Source of the DNA: Fusicatenibacter saccharivorans
GTDB lineage: Bacteria > Bacillota > Clostridia > Lachnospirales > Lachnospiraceae
Reading direction: 5' to 3'
DNA: 64,000 bases
Assembly: GCF_015557635.1 (NCBI RefSeq)
Contig: NZ_JADNOP010000004.1
Location: forward strand, 62,001 to 126,000
The translations under genes and the position numbers were made by a program. Positions 34,646 to 44,406 of the stretch are shown here, in pieces; within the stretch, counting starts at the first letter, position 1, and each line of letters opens with the position of its first letter. Below the pieces are notes generated by a model, which was not told the DNA's origin, did no database searches, and was given only the letters and a program-made list of their open reading frames with translations.

Positions 34646-35175
34646 CAAAGAAACAAGAAAACAAAAACCTAACCAAGAGGTACAAAGAGAAAGACTTGGG
34701 ACCCCCTTTTCAAGAGAACAAACCATTTTCATAGAAAGAGACGAGAAATCTTCTATAGAAGAATGGAAAAAAAGGGAAAAGGAAGATGTTCTTAAGATGA
34801 GAGACTTCCGAAAGGAAAGAAAACCTGAGATAAAGATCCATACAAAAGAAGTTCGAAAGAAAACCTTTTGATAAACATGAGATCAGAGCAGATCTTAGGA
34901 AATCCTAAGGAAAAGATTTTCGGAGTGGAAATCTTAACCGCAAAGGAAAAGCCTCTGAAAAAGAACATCTTCCCGAAAAAAAGAAAATCTACAACAGGGA
35001 AATGGAAGAGAAACGATCTTTGAAATATCAAACGAAAGCGAAAACAAAGATCACAGATCGGTAAAGAAAGAAAACCAGTGAAAATCCTTGAAAGTAGAGA
35101 AAAAACTGAATATGGAAAATAAAGAAAAAGCGGTCGCTGTATCAGAAAAAATGATTGGTATGGCGATCGCTTTTT
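34646..35175 (+). ncRNA. Candidate large structured non-coding RNA, about 530 nt
   Basis: The segment is purine-rich, has no plausible ORF, and is bounded by a strong promoter and terminator. Several helices are visible. GGAAGATGTTCTT (34781-34793) pairs perfectly with AAGAACATCTTCC (34961-34973), enclosing a multi-branched domain. CCCTTTT (34704-34710) pairs with AAAAGGG (34770-34776), enclosing a CCATT.../...AATGG hairpin. CCAAG/CTTGG lies near the 5' end. CTTAGG/CCTAAG and AAGATTT/AAATCTT lie inside the big domain. GATCTTTG (35015-35022) pairs with CAAAGATC (35045-35052). Size and style recall ornate large RNAs such as ROOL or GOLLD, but I cannot assign a family. Confidence 0.75.
35125..35175 (+). 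terminator. Terminator of the large non-coding RNA
   Basis: AAAAAGCGGTCGC (35125-35137) pairs with GCGATCGCTTTTT (35163-35175) with one wobble; the T-run is at the end of the stem. Confidence 0.9.
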
Positions 35176-35303
35176 GTGTTGTGTAATTCGTCCGCCGGGC
35201 ATGTTTTTCTTGACAGATGCGGCGGAAATGGTGCATACTTCTTAAAGCATAACAGCGGAGAAATCCGTGTATCGAAAATAAGAAGTCAGAACAGGAGAAG
35301 AAA

Positions 35304-35999
35304 GTGGCTGGATTTTGCAGAGAAGATATTTTAATGGAAGATAACGATATTCTTGTTGTTCACAAGCACGCGGGTATGGCAGTGCAGAATGCGCGGATGG
35401 GACAGATGGATCTGGAGCATGCGCTGCTGAATTATTTGGCGAAGCAGGCAAGGGCGGAAACACCGGGTCAGGCGCGGACTCAGATTCCATATCTGGCGGT
35501 CGTTCACCGGCTCGATCAGCCGGTTGAGGGCGTGCTGGTGTTTGCGAAAAACAAAGACGCCGCAGGAAAACTGGGACGGCAGGTGAAGGACGGGACGATG
35601 AAGAAAGAGTATCTCGCCGTCTGTGAGGGAAAAATCGAAAAACAGGGCGTGCAGAAGTTTGAGGATTTCCTTGTAAAAGACGGACGGAGCAACACATCCC
35701 GCGTCGTACAGCCAGGCACCGCCGGAGCGAAAAAAGCGGTGCTGGAATATGAAGTGATAAGGACACAGGAGAACCGAACCCTGGTGCAGATCCACCTCGG
35801 AACGGGCCGCCACCACCAGATCCGCGTCCAGTTTTCCCATGCGGGATATCCGCTGGCGGGGGATGCAAAATATGGGGCGAAAGAGAAAGGATCTCTGGCG
35901 CTGTGCGCGCATCATCTCGAGCTGAAGCATCCGCGGACAGGCAAACGGCTTTCGTTTACCGTAAAACCAGAAGGTGAAATCTTCCACAGCTTTGTGTAA
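35304..35999 (+). CDS. RluA-family pseudouridine synthase
   Basis: A 231-residue enzyme that isomerises uridine in rRNA or tRNA. The catalytic motif is VVHRLDQPVEGVLVFAK (residues about 66-82), where the aspartate attacks the base; the more common form is HRLDxxTSG. The GTGRHHQIRVQFSHAGYPLAGD block is typical of the RluA group. No S4 domain is visible, so this is the short form. A GTG start at 35304 follows AGGAG at 6 bases; an ATG at 35334 is an alternative. The modified site is unknown. Confidence 0.9.
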   Translation: MAGFCREDILMEDNDILVVHKHAGMAVQNARMGQMDLEHALLNYLAKQARAETPGQARTQIPYLAVVHRLDQPVEGVLVFAKNKDAAGKLGRQVKDGTMKKEYLAVCEGKIEKQGVQKFEDFLVKDGRSNTSRVVQPGTAGAKKAVLEYEVIRTQENRTLVQIHLGTGRHHQIRVQFSHAGYPLAGDAKYGAKEKGSLALCAHHLELKHPRTGKRLSFTVKPEGEIFHSFV

Positions 36000-36056
36000 C
36001 TATTCAGAGCTATGTGAAATTGCAAAAAAGTTCAGAAAATCATAAGAAAACAGGAC

Positions 36057-36084
36057 TGGACTATTTTTACGGTTTGTGTATAAT
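36057..36084 (+). promoter_or_regulatory. Promoter of the sugar-binding lipoprotein gene
   Basis: TGGACT (36057-36062), 16 bases, a perfect TATAAT (36079-36084) preceded by TGTG (extended -10). Confidence 0.6.
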
Positions 36085-36158
36085 AGAGAAAGGTTATGTA
36101 ACAAAACTGTAAAAAGTAATGGAAAATGATTCATCAGGCAAAGCAGAAAGGGAGAATT

Positions 36159-37379
36159 ATGAAACGCAGAATGATTGCAGTACTGCTTTCCGGAATCCTG
36201 CTGTGCTCGGCAGCTGGATGCGGAAAAGAAGCAGTGACAGACAAGAGCACCGCAGCATCGTCGTCTCAGGAAGTGACAGAAACTCCGGCGGCAGAAGAAA
36301 GCCCGGAGGCCTCATCGTCCAGCGCAGATTCTACAGCAGAGTCAGCCAGTGCATCCACATCTTCTGAAAGCTCTGGAGATGAAGGAAAAGAAGCAGACAA
36401 AAAACGAATAGAAATCACCGTTCCGCACAAAGACGGCATGGAAGCATTGTACGACACCGTGGATGGACTTACCGTTGAAAAAGGCTCTTACATCGCCGTG
36501 GTTGCAAAAGACTTAAGTGCCGGTTTTTGGAAAGCCGTAAAAGCCGGTGCGCAGCAGGCACTTGACGATCTGAACGCCTCGCTTGGCTACACCGGAAACG
36601 ACAAAGTTTATATGACATTTGAAGGCCCGGAAAATGAAAGTGACACCAACTCTCAGATCAATATCATCGACTCTGTCATTTCGGAAAATCCGGACGCGCT
36701 GATCCTTGGCATCATTGACCAGCAGTCGGGACAGGCACAGATGGAAGAGGCTTCCGACAGCCAGATTCCAGTCATCATCGCGGATTCCGGTATCGAGAGT
36801 GATCTGATCACCTCGACATGTGCGACTGATCACGCAGCGGCAGCAAAGCTTGCGGCAGATCATCTCTGTGAGGCCATCGGCAACAGCGGAGAGGTTGCGA
36901 TTGTTGCACATCAGTACAACACCGAGAGCAGCGTAGAGCGCGTGGAAGCATTTAAAAAAGAGATCGAAGAAAAATATACCGATGTGAAAGTGGTTCAGGT
37001 GAATTACGGAGATGGAGAAGAATCCATCGCGGACATGCTGAAAAATACACTTGAAACCTACCCGGCTCTGAAGGGCATCTTCTGTACGAACGAAGACATG
37101 GCAGACCAGACGCTGGATGCGCTGGCAGATATGGAAAATACTGAGCAGATTCAGATTGTCGGTTTTGATTCCGGTGAAAAACAGCAGAAAGCGATCCAGG
37201 AGGGACGCGAGTACGGTACCGTAACGCAGAATCCGTACGGTCTTGGCTATGCGGCAATCGTGGCGGCCGTCCGCGCGATTCAGGGACTTCCGGTAGATCA
37301 GAAGATCGATACGGGATATCAGTGGCTCGACAAAGACACGATCGATCTGGAGACAAATCAGAAGTATCTTTATAACTGA
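36159..37379 (+). CDS. Sugar ABC transporter substrate-binding lipoprotein (RbsB-like)
   Basis: A 406-residue lipoprotein: basic start MKRRM, hydrophobic segment, lipobox ending SAAGC near residue 20, then a Ser/Glu/Ala-rich linker of about 65 residues and a periplasmic-binding-protein fold of the ribose/galactose type (GFWKAVKAGAQQALDDLN, ILGIIDQQSG, IFCTNEDMADQTLDAL, IVGFDSG). It would sit on the outer membrane face and capture a sugar. The start at 36159 follows AAAGGGAG. No permease or ATPase is adjacent, so it is an orphan that may work with a transporter elsewhere or in signalling. Confidence 0.9.
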   Translation: MKRRMIAVLLSGILLCSAAGCGKEAVTDKSTAASSSQEVTETPAAEESPEASSSSADSTAESASASTSSESSGDEGKEADKKRIEITVPHKDGMEALYDTVDGLTVEKGSYIAVVAKDLSAGFWKAVKAGAQQALDDLNASLGYTGNDKVYMTFEGPENESDTNSQINIIDSVISENPDALILGIIDQQSGQAQMEEASDSQIPVIIADSGIESDLITSTCATDHAAAAKLAADHLCEAIGNSGEVAIVAHQYNTESSVERVEAFKKEIEEKYTDVKVVQVNYGDGEESIADMLKNTLETYPALKGIFCTNEDMADQTLDALADMENTEQIQIVGFDSGEKQQKAIQEGREYGTVTQNPYGLGYAAIVAAVRAIQGLPVDQKIDTGYQWLDKDTIDLETNQKYLYN

Positions 37380-37397
37380 AAATCAGGATAAAAAATG

Positions 37398-37440
37398 AAC
37401 CCGGCAGACAAGGGAATGTTCCTTTGCCTGCCGGGTTTTC
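37398..37440. terminator. Shared terminator of convergent genes
   Basis: AACCCGGCAGACAAGG pairs with CCTTTGCCTGCCGGGTT, followed by TTC; the minus strand also has a T-rich foot. It lies between the lipoprotein gene and the convergent membrane protein gene. Confidence 0.85.
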
Positions 37441-37456
37441 TGCGCTGCAGTGCGGA

Positions 37457-38548
37457 TTACGAGTTCTGATCGTCTTCGTAAATTCTCTGTACCTCTTCGG
37501 AAATCTGCTGCCGGATCGCGGAGAGATCGACATCCGGGATGCCGTCCTCGGTGATCTGCGGTTTGGAAGGAGAGGTATACGGCTTCGTGTCGCCCATGGA
37601 AGCTTTTGGGGATGTTTCTTCTTCGTCAAACTCCTCCGGAGCGGCCGGTTTTGCGGATGGCCGGCGGCGGATGATTTTTGGAAGATCTTTCTCATCGTCG
37701 TCATCGTCAGGTTCTTCCGGAACAAAACGGAAATCGTACATGGTGTTCTGCGAAACACGGGTACGGTTCGACGGTTTCTGATAGCTGCGGTACGGATCTC
37801 TTGCGTTGCCGGAAGAAGAGGAAGAGGAGCCGCGGCGTTTCTTTTTCTTCTTTCTGGATGGAAGAGGGTCGAAACCGGATCTGCGCTTCCGTCTGGCGCG
37901 CGCTTTTGCACGGTGTTCGCGTTCTTCTTCGTCGTCATCCTCCCAGTAGTCCGCCTCTTTCCACGGTTTAAACTGGAAGAGCATGCCTGCTGCGGCGAGA
38001 ATGGCAGAGACAATCCAGAACATCATGTTCAGATCGAGGTCCTTGAAGAAATATGCCATGCGGATCGTCGTGAGGGCGCCGCAGATGGAGGTGACCAGGA
38101 TTACGGAAATGCGTTCGAACGGAACGCAGATCAGGCCGATCACGAAAGCGACGAGGGCGACGAGTCCATAACCTGTGATATCGTTTGGATTGACGAGATG
38201 CCAGAGGCAAAAGCCGACGAGCCCGCAGATCAGAAGAAAAAGTCCGATCCGGTAGAGGACGAAGGCAATGATTGCGGTCAGAAGACCGGTGCCGACGGCA
38301 AGCGCCAGGGTGATCGTCGTGGTCTGATTCGTGTAGGTACCCGCTGCATAACCGGCGGCCGCGCCGAGAAAAAATCCGGGAATGACGCTCCAGAGCTTGC
38401 GGAGCGCATAGCCGAAGAAACAGTTCAGCAGGGCAAAAACAATCACAATCAGAAGAAGCTGCTGCTGGTAAACACCCATGACGTCCCGGACTTTATCGAG
38501 ACCGCCAAGCAGCGTGTTGATGTTGAAAGTTTGCATATTCAGATTCAT
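37457..38548 (-). CDS. Multi-pass membrane protein with charged cytoplasmic tail
   Basis: About 363 residues. The first 200 contain six or seven membrane helices with Gly/Ala-rich segments (PGFFLGAAAGYAAGTY), resembling the DUF4203/TMEM198-like plan. The last 150 are hydrophilic: an acidic run (YWEDDDEEE), a very basic run (RARRKRRS, KKKKKRR), a serine run, another acidic run, and a C-terminal helix (SAIRQQISEEVQRIYED). The start at 38548 follows TAGGAG; a longer in-frame version to 38713 has no site. Function unknown. Confidence 0.75.
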   Translation of the reverse strand: MNLNMQTFNINTLLGGLDKVRDVMGVYQQQLLLIVIVFALLNCFFGYALRKLWSVIPGFFLGAAAGYAAGTYTNQTTTITLALAVGTGLLTAIIAFVLYRIGLFLLICGLVGFCLWHLVNPNDITGYGLVALVAFVIGLICVPFERISVILVTSICGALTTIRMAYFFKDLDLNMMFWIVSAILAAAGMLFQFKPWKEADYWEDDDEEEREHRAKARARRKRRSGFDPLPSRKKKKKRRGSSSSSSGNARDPYRSYQKPSNRTRVSQNTMYDFRFVPEEPDDDDDEKDLPKIIRRRPSAKPAAPEEFDEEETSPKASMGDTKPYTSPSKPQITEDGIPDVDLSAIRQQISEEVQRIYEDDQNS

Positions 38549-38711
38549 GATATTCACTCCTATATGATGTATCGGAAAAATAGATACAGGTTGTATTTTA
38601 GTACGGAACGGCGGTTTTGGCAAGTGAAATTGTGTTTGAGATCTGGGAAACGGCAGAATGGCGGCGGTGTGCATATGGTATAAGGAAGAGCAAAAAGGAA
38701 ATAAAACAGGC

Positions 38712-39137
38712 ATGAATCAGGATAGAGTGTATGAAAATAGAAGAAATTCCTATCAGGGAAATCCGATGGAGCGGCCGGAGCCGTTTTTTGCGGCACAGCC
38801 CTTATGGGGAAGAAGTATGGAGGAGCAGCAGGAAGCGCGGGAACGGCAGCGGATGCAGTCGTATTATTCCCGGACGGCATCTGATCTGCAGCGGCTGGTG
38901 GAGGCAGAGTGTGACCGCATGGATTACCGCGGCAGCATGATGTACGACGAATTCCCGGACCGGCTCATGATGGAGCACACCTGCCGGAATATCGCACGTC
39001 AGTACGGCAGGGAAAACGGCGGGAAGGATGAGAAAACGGCAGAAGAGGAACTGCTCGATTTGATCGGCGTTCTTTTTTATAATGAAATGTTCCGGAGGCG
39101 GAGCAGGAGGAAACATTATTACAATCTGTGGCTTTAA
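38712..39137 (+). CDS. Protein of unknown function, 141 residues
   Basis: A soluble, Arg/Glu/Met/Tyr-rich protein (begins MNQDRVYENRRN) with a helical C-terminal half containing EECDRMDYR-like and LLDLIGVLFYNEMFRRR segments. No recognised domain. An AGGAAATAAAACAGGC stretch gives a moderate ribosome site before the ATG at 38712. It is divergent from the membrane protein gene. Open frame and spacing support it as real but no function can be given. Confidence 0.55.
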   Translation: MNQDRVYENRRNSYQGNPMERPEPFFAAQPLWGRSMEEQQEARERQRMQSYYSRTASDLQRLVEAECDRMDYRGSMMYDEFPDRLMMEHTCRNIARQYGRENGGKDEKTAEEELLDLIGVLFYNEMFRRRSRRKHYYNLWL

Positions 39138-39187
39138 ACTGCGCCATAAAGTAATAAGAGGGTAACACATTTTTAATAATTTTTCTG

Positions 39188-39216
39188 TTGTGGTTTTGCG
39201 GAAAACAGATTACAAT
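39188..39216 (+). promoter_or_regulatory. Promoter of the methyltransferase operon
   Basis: TTGTGG (39188-39193), 17 bases, TACAAT (39211-39216), about 70 bases before the methyltransferase start. Confidence 0.6.
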
Positions 39217-39284
39217 ATTAGCGGGGTTGTAAGGGGCTTTATTACACATGTTTACAAACGATTCAGGAAGTTTGGAGAGTATAA

Positions 39285-40442
39285 ATGGAATTACAGAAAT
39301 TATTACAGGATGAAATCCGGGAAGGGCTGTACCGTATCACGATCAGCGGCCCAAGAGGGGACAGTGAAGTGTCCAAAGTGAGAATACGCCCGGTTGAAAT
39401 AAAAGGAAAACTGCTCTTTCAGTGCCAGGAGACCGTCGGCACGAAGGAGTTTCATAAAAATATGACAAAAGACGACGTGATCACCCGGATCAGCGACTGG
39501 ATGAACGGAACCTTCAAGCAGATGCAGCTCGAATCCGACATCTGCACAGCATCTGTTCTGGTCAGCAAAAAGGGAACGATGACGATCAAAAAGAAACCGC
39601 ATATGAAAGGAACCGGCAAACCCGTCAATCTGGCGCACAACCGGAAGAAACGGTATATTCTGGAAGAAGGAATCCCGGTTCCTTTTTTACAGGATCTTGG
39701 TGTTATGACAAAAGAAGGCAAAATCGTGCGGACCCGCTACGACAAGTTCCGCCAGATCAACCGCTTTCTGGAGTTCATCGAAGATATCCTGCCGCAGCTC
39801 CCATCGGACCGCGAGATCACGATTCTCGATTTCGGCTGCGGAAAATCGTATCTGACGTTTGCGATGTATTATTACTTCCGCGAACTGAAAAAACTGGATG
39901 TCAATATCATCGGACTTGACTTGAAAGAGGATGTCATCGCAATCTGCAACGGACTGGCAGAGAAATATGGCTATGAAAAGCTGCATTTCTATCAGGGTGA
40001 CATCGCTTCTTATACCGGCCGCGACGAGGTCGATATGGTGGTGACGCTGCACGCGTGCGACACGGCGACTGACTATGCGCTGGAAAAGGCCGTCAAATGG
40101 AATGCAAAAGTTATTCTTTCCGTTCCGTGCTGCCAGCATGAGCTGAACCGCCAGATTGCAAACAAAGAACTGTATCCGATCATGGATTACGGCATCTTAA
40201 AAGAGCGCATGGCGGCGCTTCTGACCGACGGAATCCGGGCAAAGCTTCTGGAGAATGCAGGCTATGAGACACAGATTCTCGAATTCATCGACATGGAGCA
40301 CACGCCGAAGAACCTTCTGATCCGCGCGGTAAAACGCCAGGAAGGCTCGAAAAAACTGCCGGAAGAACTGAAAGCGTGCATGGAAGCGTACCATGTGAAG
40401 CCGACACTGGCAGACCTCCTCACAGAAAAGGAGGAGCCGTGA
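39285..40442 (+). CDS. SAM-dependent methyltransferase (Methyltransf_32-like)
   Basis: The 385-residue protein has an N-terminal domain of about 170 residues and a class I methyltransferase domain with the SAM loop ILDFGCGKSYLTFA near residue 183, the acidic strand NIIGLDLKE and a VPCCQHELNRQI motif that marks this group. Target, probably RNA or protein, is unknown. TTGGAGAG precedes the ATG. Its TGA overlaps the ATG of the next gene by one base, so the two are translationally coupled. Confidence 0.87.
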   Translation: MELQKLLQDEIREGLYRITISGPRGDSEVSKVRIRPVEIKGKLLFQCQETVGTKEFHKNMTKDDVITRISDWMNGTFKQMQLESDICTASVLVSKKGTMTIKKKPHMKGTGKPVNLAHNRKKRYILEEGIPVPFLQDLGVMTKEGKIVRTRYDKFRQINRFLEFIEDILPQLPSDREITILDFGCGKSYLTFAMYYYFRELKKLDVNIIGLDLKEDVIAICNGLAEKYGYEKLHFYQGDIASYTGRDEVDMVVTLHACDTATDYALEKAVKWNAKVILSVPCCQHELNRQIANKELYPIMDYGILKERMAALLTDGIRAKLLENAGYETQILEFIDMEHTPKNLLIRAVKRQEGSKKLPEELKACMEAYHVKPTLADLLTEKEEP

Positions 40443-42910
40443 TGAATAAAAGAGCAGCAAGGATTCTGATCCTTTTTCTTGTTTTTGCCGCATCAGTCGG
40501 TGTGTTCACACACCTGATGAGCCATGAGACGACGGAGAATGCGACCGATCTGGACGCAGCGAGTCTTCCGGTGCTGTACATGAAGACCGCGGACACGACA
40601 GTGAACCGCATGTACGGATACCGCCAGGAGATGAACGGCGTAACGACAAGAGAAAACCTGACACCGCTGCCGACGGACCGTTCGCTTACGCTTGAAATTG
40701 ATGCGAAGGGACAGAAAATTAAAAACGTGACCTATACGGTGGAAAGCACAGACGGCGGAGCGCTGATTGAAAACTCGGTGCTGAAATCGTTTGACGAGGA
40801 CGGAAGCTATCTGAAAGCAGACTTCCAGTTAGAGACCGCGATTCTGATGAATCAGGAATATACGCTGAAGCTCGAGGTTGCCTACGGGGACGGCCAGTCT
40901 GCCTGGTATTACACCCGCATTGTACAGCGCAACGGCGTGGAGGTCGGCGATTATCTGGCCTACACGCAGATGTTTGCGCAGACATGCCTGGATAAAACGC
41001 AGGCGGAAGCGCTCGTTCCGCAGCTTGAGCCGGATGAGACGGGGGATAATTCTTCGTTCCTCAATGTCAACATTCATTCCAGCCTCGACCAGATTTCCTG
41101 GGGAAGCCTCGCACCGACGATCGTACAGCAGCCGGTGCAGCAGATCAAAGAAGCGAATGAGACGACGACCAGCATCACACAGGAGTACATGATCAGTGCG
41201 CAGGATGAGAACGGACAGACGGAGTATTATACCGTAAGCGAGTTCTATCGGATGCGAGAGTCCGACGGAGAGATTATTCTGCTGGACTTCGAGCGGAGCG
41301 CACAGCAGATCTTTGATCCGGAGCTTGGTGTTCTGACGAAATCCGGCATCAACCTCGGTGTGACCGGCGAGGATACCAAGTATGTGACGAATACGGCAGG
41401 TGATATTGTCGCATTTGTAGTAAACGGTGATCTCTGGTGCTACAACCGCAGCGCCAACAAGACGATCCGCGTTTTCAGCTTCCGTGAGAACGGCAGCATG
41501 GATGAACGGGAACAGCACGGAGAGCATGATGTCAACATTGTGCGTGTGGATGATGCGGGCGATGTGACGTTTGTTGTTTATGGCTATATGAACCGCGGAA
41601 ACCACGAGGGTGAAGTGGGAGCAGCCGTTTACTATTATCGCGCCGAGCGGAATGTGGCAACCGAGGAGATTTTCGTTCCGGCGGATATTTCCTACGAGAT
41701 GCTGAAAAAACAGCTCGACCGCCTCTCCTACGTCAACAAGCAGAGAGAGATGTATCTCTATCTGAATGAGAACCTGTGTAAGGTAGATATTGAAACCGGC
41801 ACGACGACGGTGGTCCGGGAAAGTATCCCGGAGGACTGCTTTGTAGTATCGGAAAGCCAGGAGAGCATCGCGTGGATGGATGCGGACAATGCAAGCAGTG
41901 CGATGAACATCACCGTGATGAATCTGGAGAGCGGGGAAACGCAGCGCTTTGCGGCGGATGACGGACAGAAGATCCGGGCACTTGGCTTTATCAATGAAGA
42001 CTTTGTCTATGGTATGGCAAACGACAGCGATATTTTAAAAGATATTTCCGGCAATGAAGTTTTCGCTATGCATACGGTGCGGATTGTCAGCATCGACGGA
42101 AACGTGAAAAAAGAGTATCATCAGGACGGCTATTATGTGACAGGCGTGTCGATTTCGGACGGCCTTCTGGAGCTGGACCGCGTGGTACGCCAGGAAAACG
42201 GCTATGCGGATGCGCCGGAGGATCACATCATGAACGGCGAGCAGCAGAGCCAGGAACTGGTGACGGGCCGCCTGGCAACGGTGGACGACAGAAGAGAGCA
42301 GCAGTTCCTTCTGGAATTCTCGACGAGCGGCAAAACACAGTCGCTTCTGACACTGACACCGAAATATATCTATTCAACCTTACGGACCGATCTTACGATG
42401 TCGTACGACACGGGCAGCGCAGATCTTTACTATGTATATGGAAAAGGAAAACTGATCGCCATTTTAAGCTCCCCGGCCGAGGCCGTACAGCTTGCCGATG
42501 AGAATGTCGGCGTTGTGCTGAACAGCAGCCAGTCCTATGTGTGGGAGCGCGGAAACCGCCAGCAGGGCATGCGCCTCGACGAGACAACGATGCCGTCGGG
42601 ATTCCAGAGTGCATCTCTGGACGAAAACGTGCTGAAGGAGTCACTCGGTGATGATTACGAACTGCTGAACCTGACGGGCTGCACAAGAGAAGAAATTCTC
42701 TATATGATCAGCAGCGGCTGCGGCGTTGTTGTAAAGACCGGCGCGAACGAGAGTCTGCTTCTGACCGGATACGATATTTTTGGAAATTCCTGGCTGTATA
42801 ACCCGGCAACGGGCGAGACAACTGCACTTTCTGACGATGACAGCGATGCATTGTTCGCACAGAACGGCAATGTCTTCATCAGTTATATTAAAAAAGTAAA
42901 GATCGAGTGA
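40442..42910 (+). CDS. Large extracytoplasmic membrane-anchored protein, unknown function
   Basis: An 822-residue protein with an N-terminal membrane anchor (residues 7-25, ILILFLVFAASVGVF) and a long extracytoplasmic part with repeated beta-rich segments of propeller-like look. The last 90 residues (TREEILYMISSGCGVVVKTG, then LLLTGYDIFGNSWLYNPATG) resemble the end of C39-like papain-fold domains; the histidine usually found before the TGYD motif is replaced, so it may be inactive. This similarity is by eye. AAGGAGGAG precedes the ATG, which overlaps the stop of the methyltransferase gene. Confidence 0.7.
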   Translation: MNKRAARILILFLVFAASVGVFTHLMSHETTENATDLDAASLPVLYMKTADTTVNRMYGYRQEMNGVTTRENLTPLPTDRSLTLEIDAKGQKIKNVTYTVESTDGGALIENSVLKSFDEDGSYLKADFQLETAILMNQEYTLKLEVAYGDGQSAWYYTRIVQRNGVEVGDYLAYTQMFAQTCLDKTQAEALVPQLEPDETGDNSSFLNVNIHSSLDQISWGSLAPTIVQQPVQQIKEANETTTSITQEYMISAQDENGQTEYYTVSEFYRMRESDGEIILLDFERSAQQIFDPELGVLTKSGINLGVTGEDTKYVTNTAGDIVAFVVNGDLWCYNRSANKTIRVFSFRENGSMDEREQHGEHDVNIVRVDDAGDVTFVVYGYMNRGNHEGEVGAAVYYYRAERNVATEEIFVPADISYEMLKKQLDRLSYVNKQREMYLYLNENLCKVDIETGTTTVVRESIPEDCFVVSESQESIAWMDADNASSAMNITVMNLESGETQRFAADDGQKIRALGFINEDFVYGMANDSDILKDISGNEVFAMHTVRIVSIDGNVKKEYHQDGYYVTGVSISDGLLELDRVVRQENGYADAPEDHIMNGEQQSQELVTGRLATVDDRREQQFLLEFSTSGKTQSLLTLTPKYIYSTLRTDLTMSYDTGSADLYYVYGKGKLIAILSSPAEAVQLADENVGVVLNSSQSYVWERGNRQQGMRLDETTMPSGFQSASLDENVLKESLGDDYELLNLTGCTREEILYMISSGCGVVVKTGANESLLLTGYDIFGNSWLYNPATGETTALSDDDSDALFAQNGNVFISYIKKVKIE

Positions 42911-42986
42911 TTTGCGGGGTTTTCTAATGACGCAAAAAGTGTTAGAATAAAGAAAGCACTATGAATATTTAGGGAGAAAAAAGACA

Positions 42987-44378
42987 ATGAAACTTACAAC
43001 CATCCGAGAGATTTATAAAAACCGGGAAGCATACCTGGACAAAGAAGTAACCGTAGGCGGCTGGGTGCGCAGCGTACGTGATTCCAAAACCTTTGGTTTC
43101 ATCGTTCTGCACGACGGAAGCTATTTCGAAACCCTGCAGATCGTATACCACGATGAGATGGAAAACTTCTCTGAGATTTCCAAAATGAACGTCGGCGCAG
43201 CCATCATCGTAAAAGGTATCCTCGTTGCTACCCCGCAGGCAAAACAGCCGTTTGAGATTCAGGCGACAGAAGTTACCGTAGAGGGCGTTTCCGCACCGGA
43301 TTACCCGCTGCAGAAAAAACGCCACTCCATGGAATACCTTCGTACCATTTCCCATCTGCGTCCGAGAACCAACACCTTCCAGGCAGTATTCCGTGTTCGT
43401 TCCCTCTGCGCCTATGCGATCCATCAGTTCTTCCAGGAGAGAGACTTCGTTTATGTCAACACCCCGCTGATCACCGGAAGCGACTGCGAGGGAGCCGGCG
43501 AGATGTTCCAGGTAACCACCATGGATCTTGACAATATTCCGAAAACCGAGGACGGCGCTGTCGATTTCACACAGGACTTCTTCGGAAAAAAGACAAGCCT
43601 TACCGTAAGCGGACAGTTAAACGGCGAGACCTTTGCACAGGCATTCCGCAATATCTACACCTTCGGACCGACCTTCCGTGCAGAAAATTCCAACACCACC
43701 CGCCATGCAGCAGAGTTCTGGATGATCGAGCCGGAAATCGCTTTCGCTGATCTGGAGGACGATATGGAGCTTGCTGAGGCAATGCTGAAATATGTCATCC
43801 GCTACGTTATGGAGCATGCACCGGAAGAAATGCAGTTCTTCAACAGTTTCGTGGACAAGGGACTGATCGAGCGTCTGAACCATGTCGTAAATTCTGAGTT
43901 CGGCCGTGTAACCTACACCGAGGCTATCGAGCTTCTGGAGAAAAACAACGACAAATTCGATTACAAAGTATACTGGGGATGCGATCTGCAGACCGAGCAT
44001 GAGCGTTATCTGACCGAGCAGATCTTCAAGAGACCGGTTTTCGTTACCGATTATCCGAAGGAGATCAAAGCGTTCTATATGAAGCTGAACGATGACAACA
44101 AGACCGTTGCCGCTATGGACTGTCTGGTTCCTGGCATCGGAGAGATCATCGGCGGAAGCCAGCGTGAGGACGACTACGAGAAACTGCTTGGCCGTATGAA
44201 AGAGCTGGGACTTGCTGAGGAAGATTACGGATTCTATCTGGACCTCAGAAAATATGGTTCTACCCACCATGCAGGATTCGGACTGGGATTTGAAAGATGC
44301 GTCATGTATCTGACCGGAATGGGCAATATCCGCGACGTCATCCCGTTCCCGAGAACAGTAAACAACTGCGAGCTGTAA
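42987..44378 (+). CDS. asnS: Asparaginyl-tRNA synthetase
   Basis: AsnRS charges tRNA-Asn. The 463-residue enzyme has an N-terminal OB-fold anticodon-binding domain ([19 protein letters not shown]) and a class II catalytic core with motif 2 [20 protein letters not shown] and motif 3 [15 protein letters not shown]. The [18 protein letters not shown]-like stretch in the catalytic domain fits AsnRS and not AspRS. TAGGGAG precedes the ATG. It is followed by its own terminator. Confidence 0.97.
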   Translation: MKLTTIREIYKNREAYLDKEVTVGGWVRSVRDSKTFGFIVLHDGSYFETLQIVYHDEMENFSEISKMNVGAAIIVKGILVATPQAKQPFEIQATEVTVEGVSAPDYPLQKKRHSMEYLRTISHLRPRTNTFQAVFRVRSLCAYAIHQFFQERDFVYVNTPLITGSDCEGAGEMFQVTTMDLDNIPKTEDGAVDFTQDFFGKKTSLTVSGQLNGETFAQAFRNIYTFGPTFRAENSNTTRHAAEFWMIEPEIAFADLEDDMELAEAMLKYVIRYVMEHAPEEMQFFNSFVDKGLIERLNHVVNSEFGRVTYTEAIELLEKNNDKFDYKVYWGCDLQTEHERYLTEQIFKRPVFVTDYPKEIKAFYMKLNDDNKTVAAMDCLVPGIGEIIGGSQREDDYEKLLGRMKELGLAEEDYGFYLDLRKYGSTHHAGFGLGFERCVMYLTGMGNIRDVIPFPRTVNNCEL

Positions 44379-44406
44379 TTACGAAAAGTGATATAGAAAT
44401 TTAAAA

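Noticed and set aside
34792-35202. 136-codon open frame on the minus strand across the non-coding RNA
   Set aside because: Rich in Phe, Leu and Ser because the plus strand is purine-rich; it has no ribosome site and runs through the terminator. Judged an artefact of composition.
36952-38013. 353-codon minus-strand frame
   Set aside because: It overlaps the end of the lipoprotein gene and the real membrane protein gene in another frame, and has an Arg/Pro/Ser-rich composition typical of a shadow frame.
37424-38683. 419-codon plus-strand frame opposite the membrane protein gene
   Set aside because: The minus-strand gene has a ribosome site, membrane helices and a shared terminator; the plus frame crosses that terminator.
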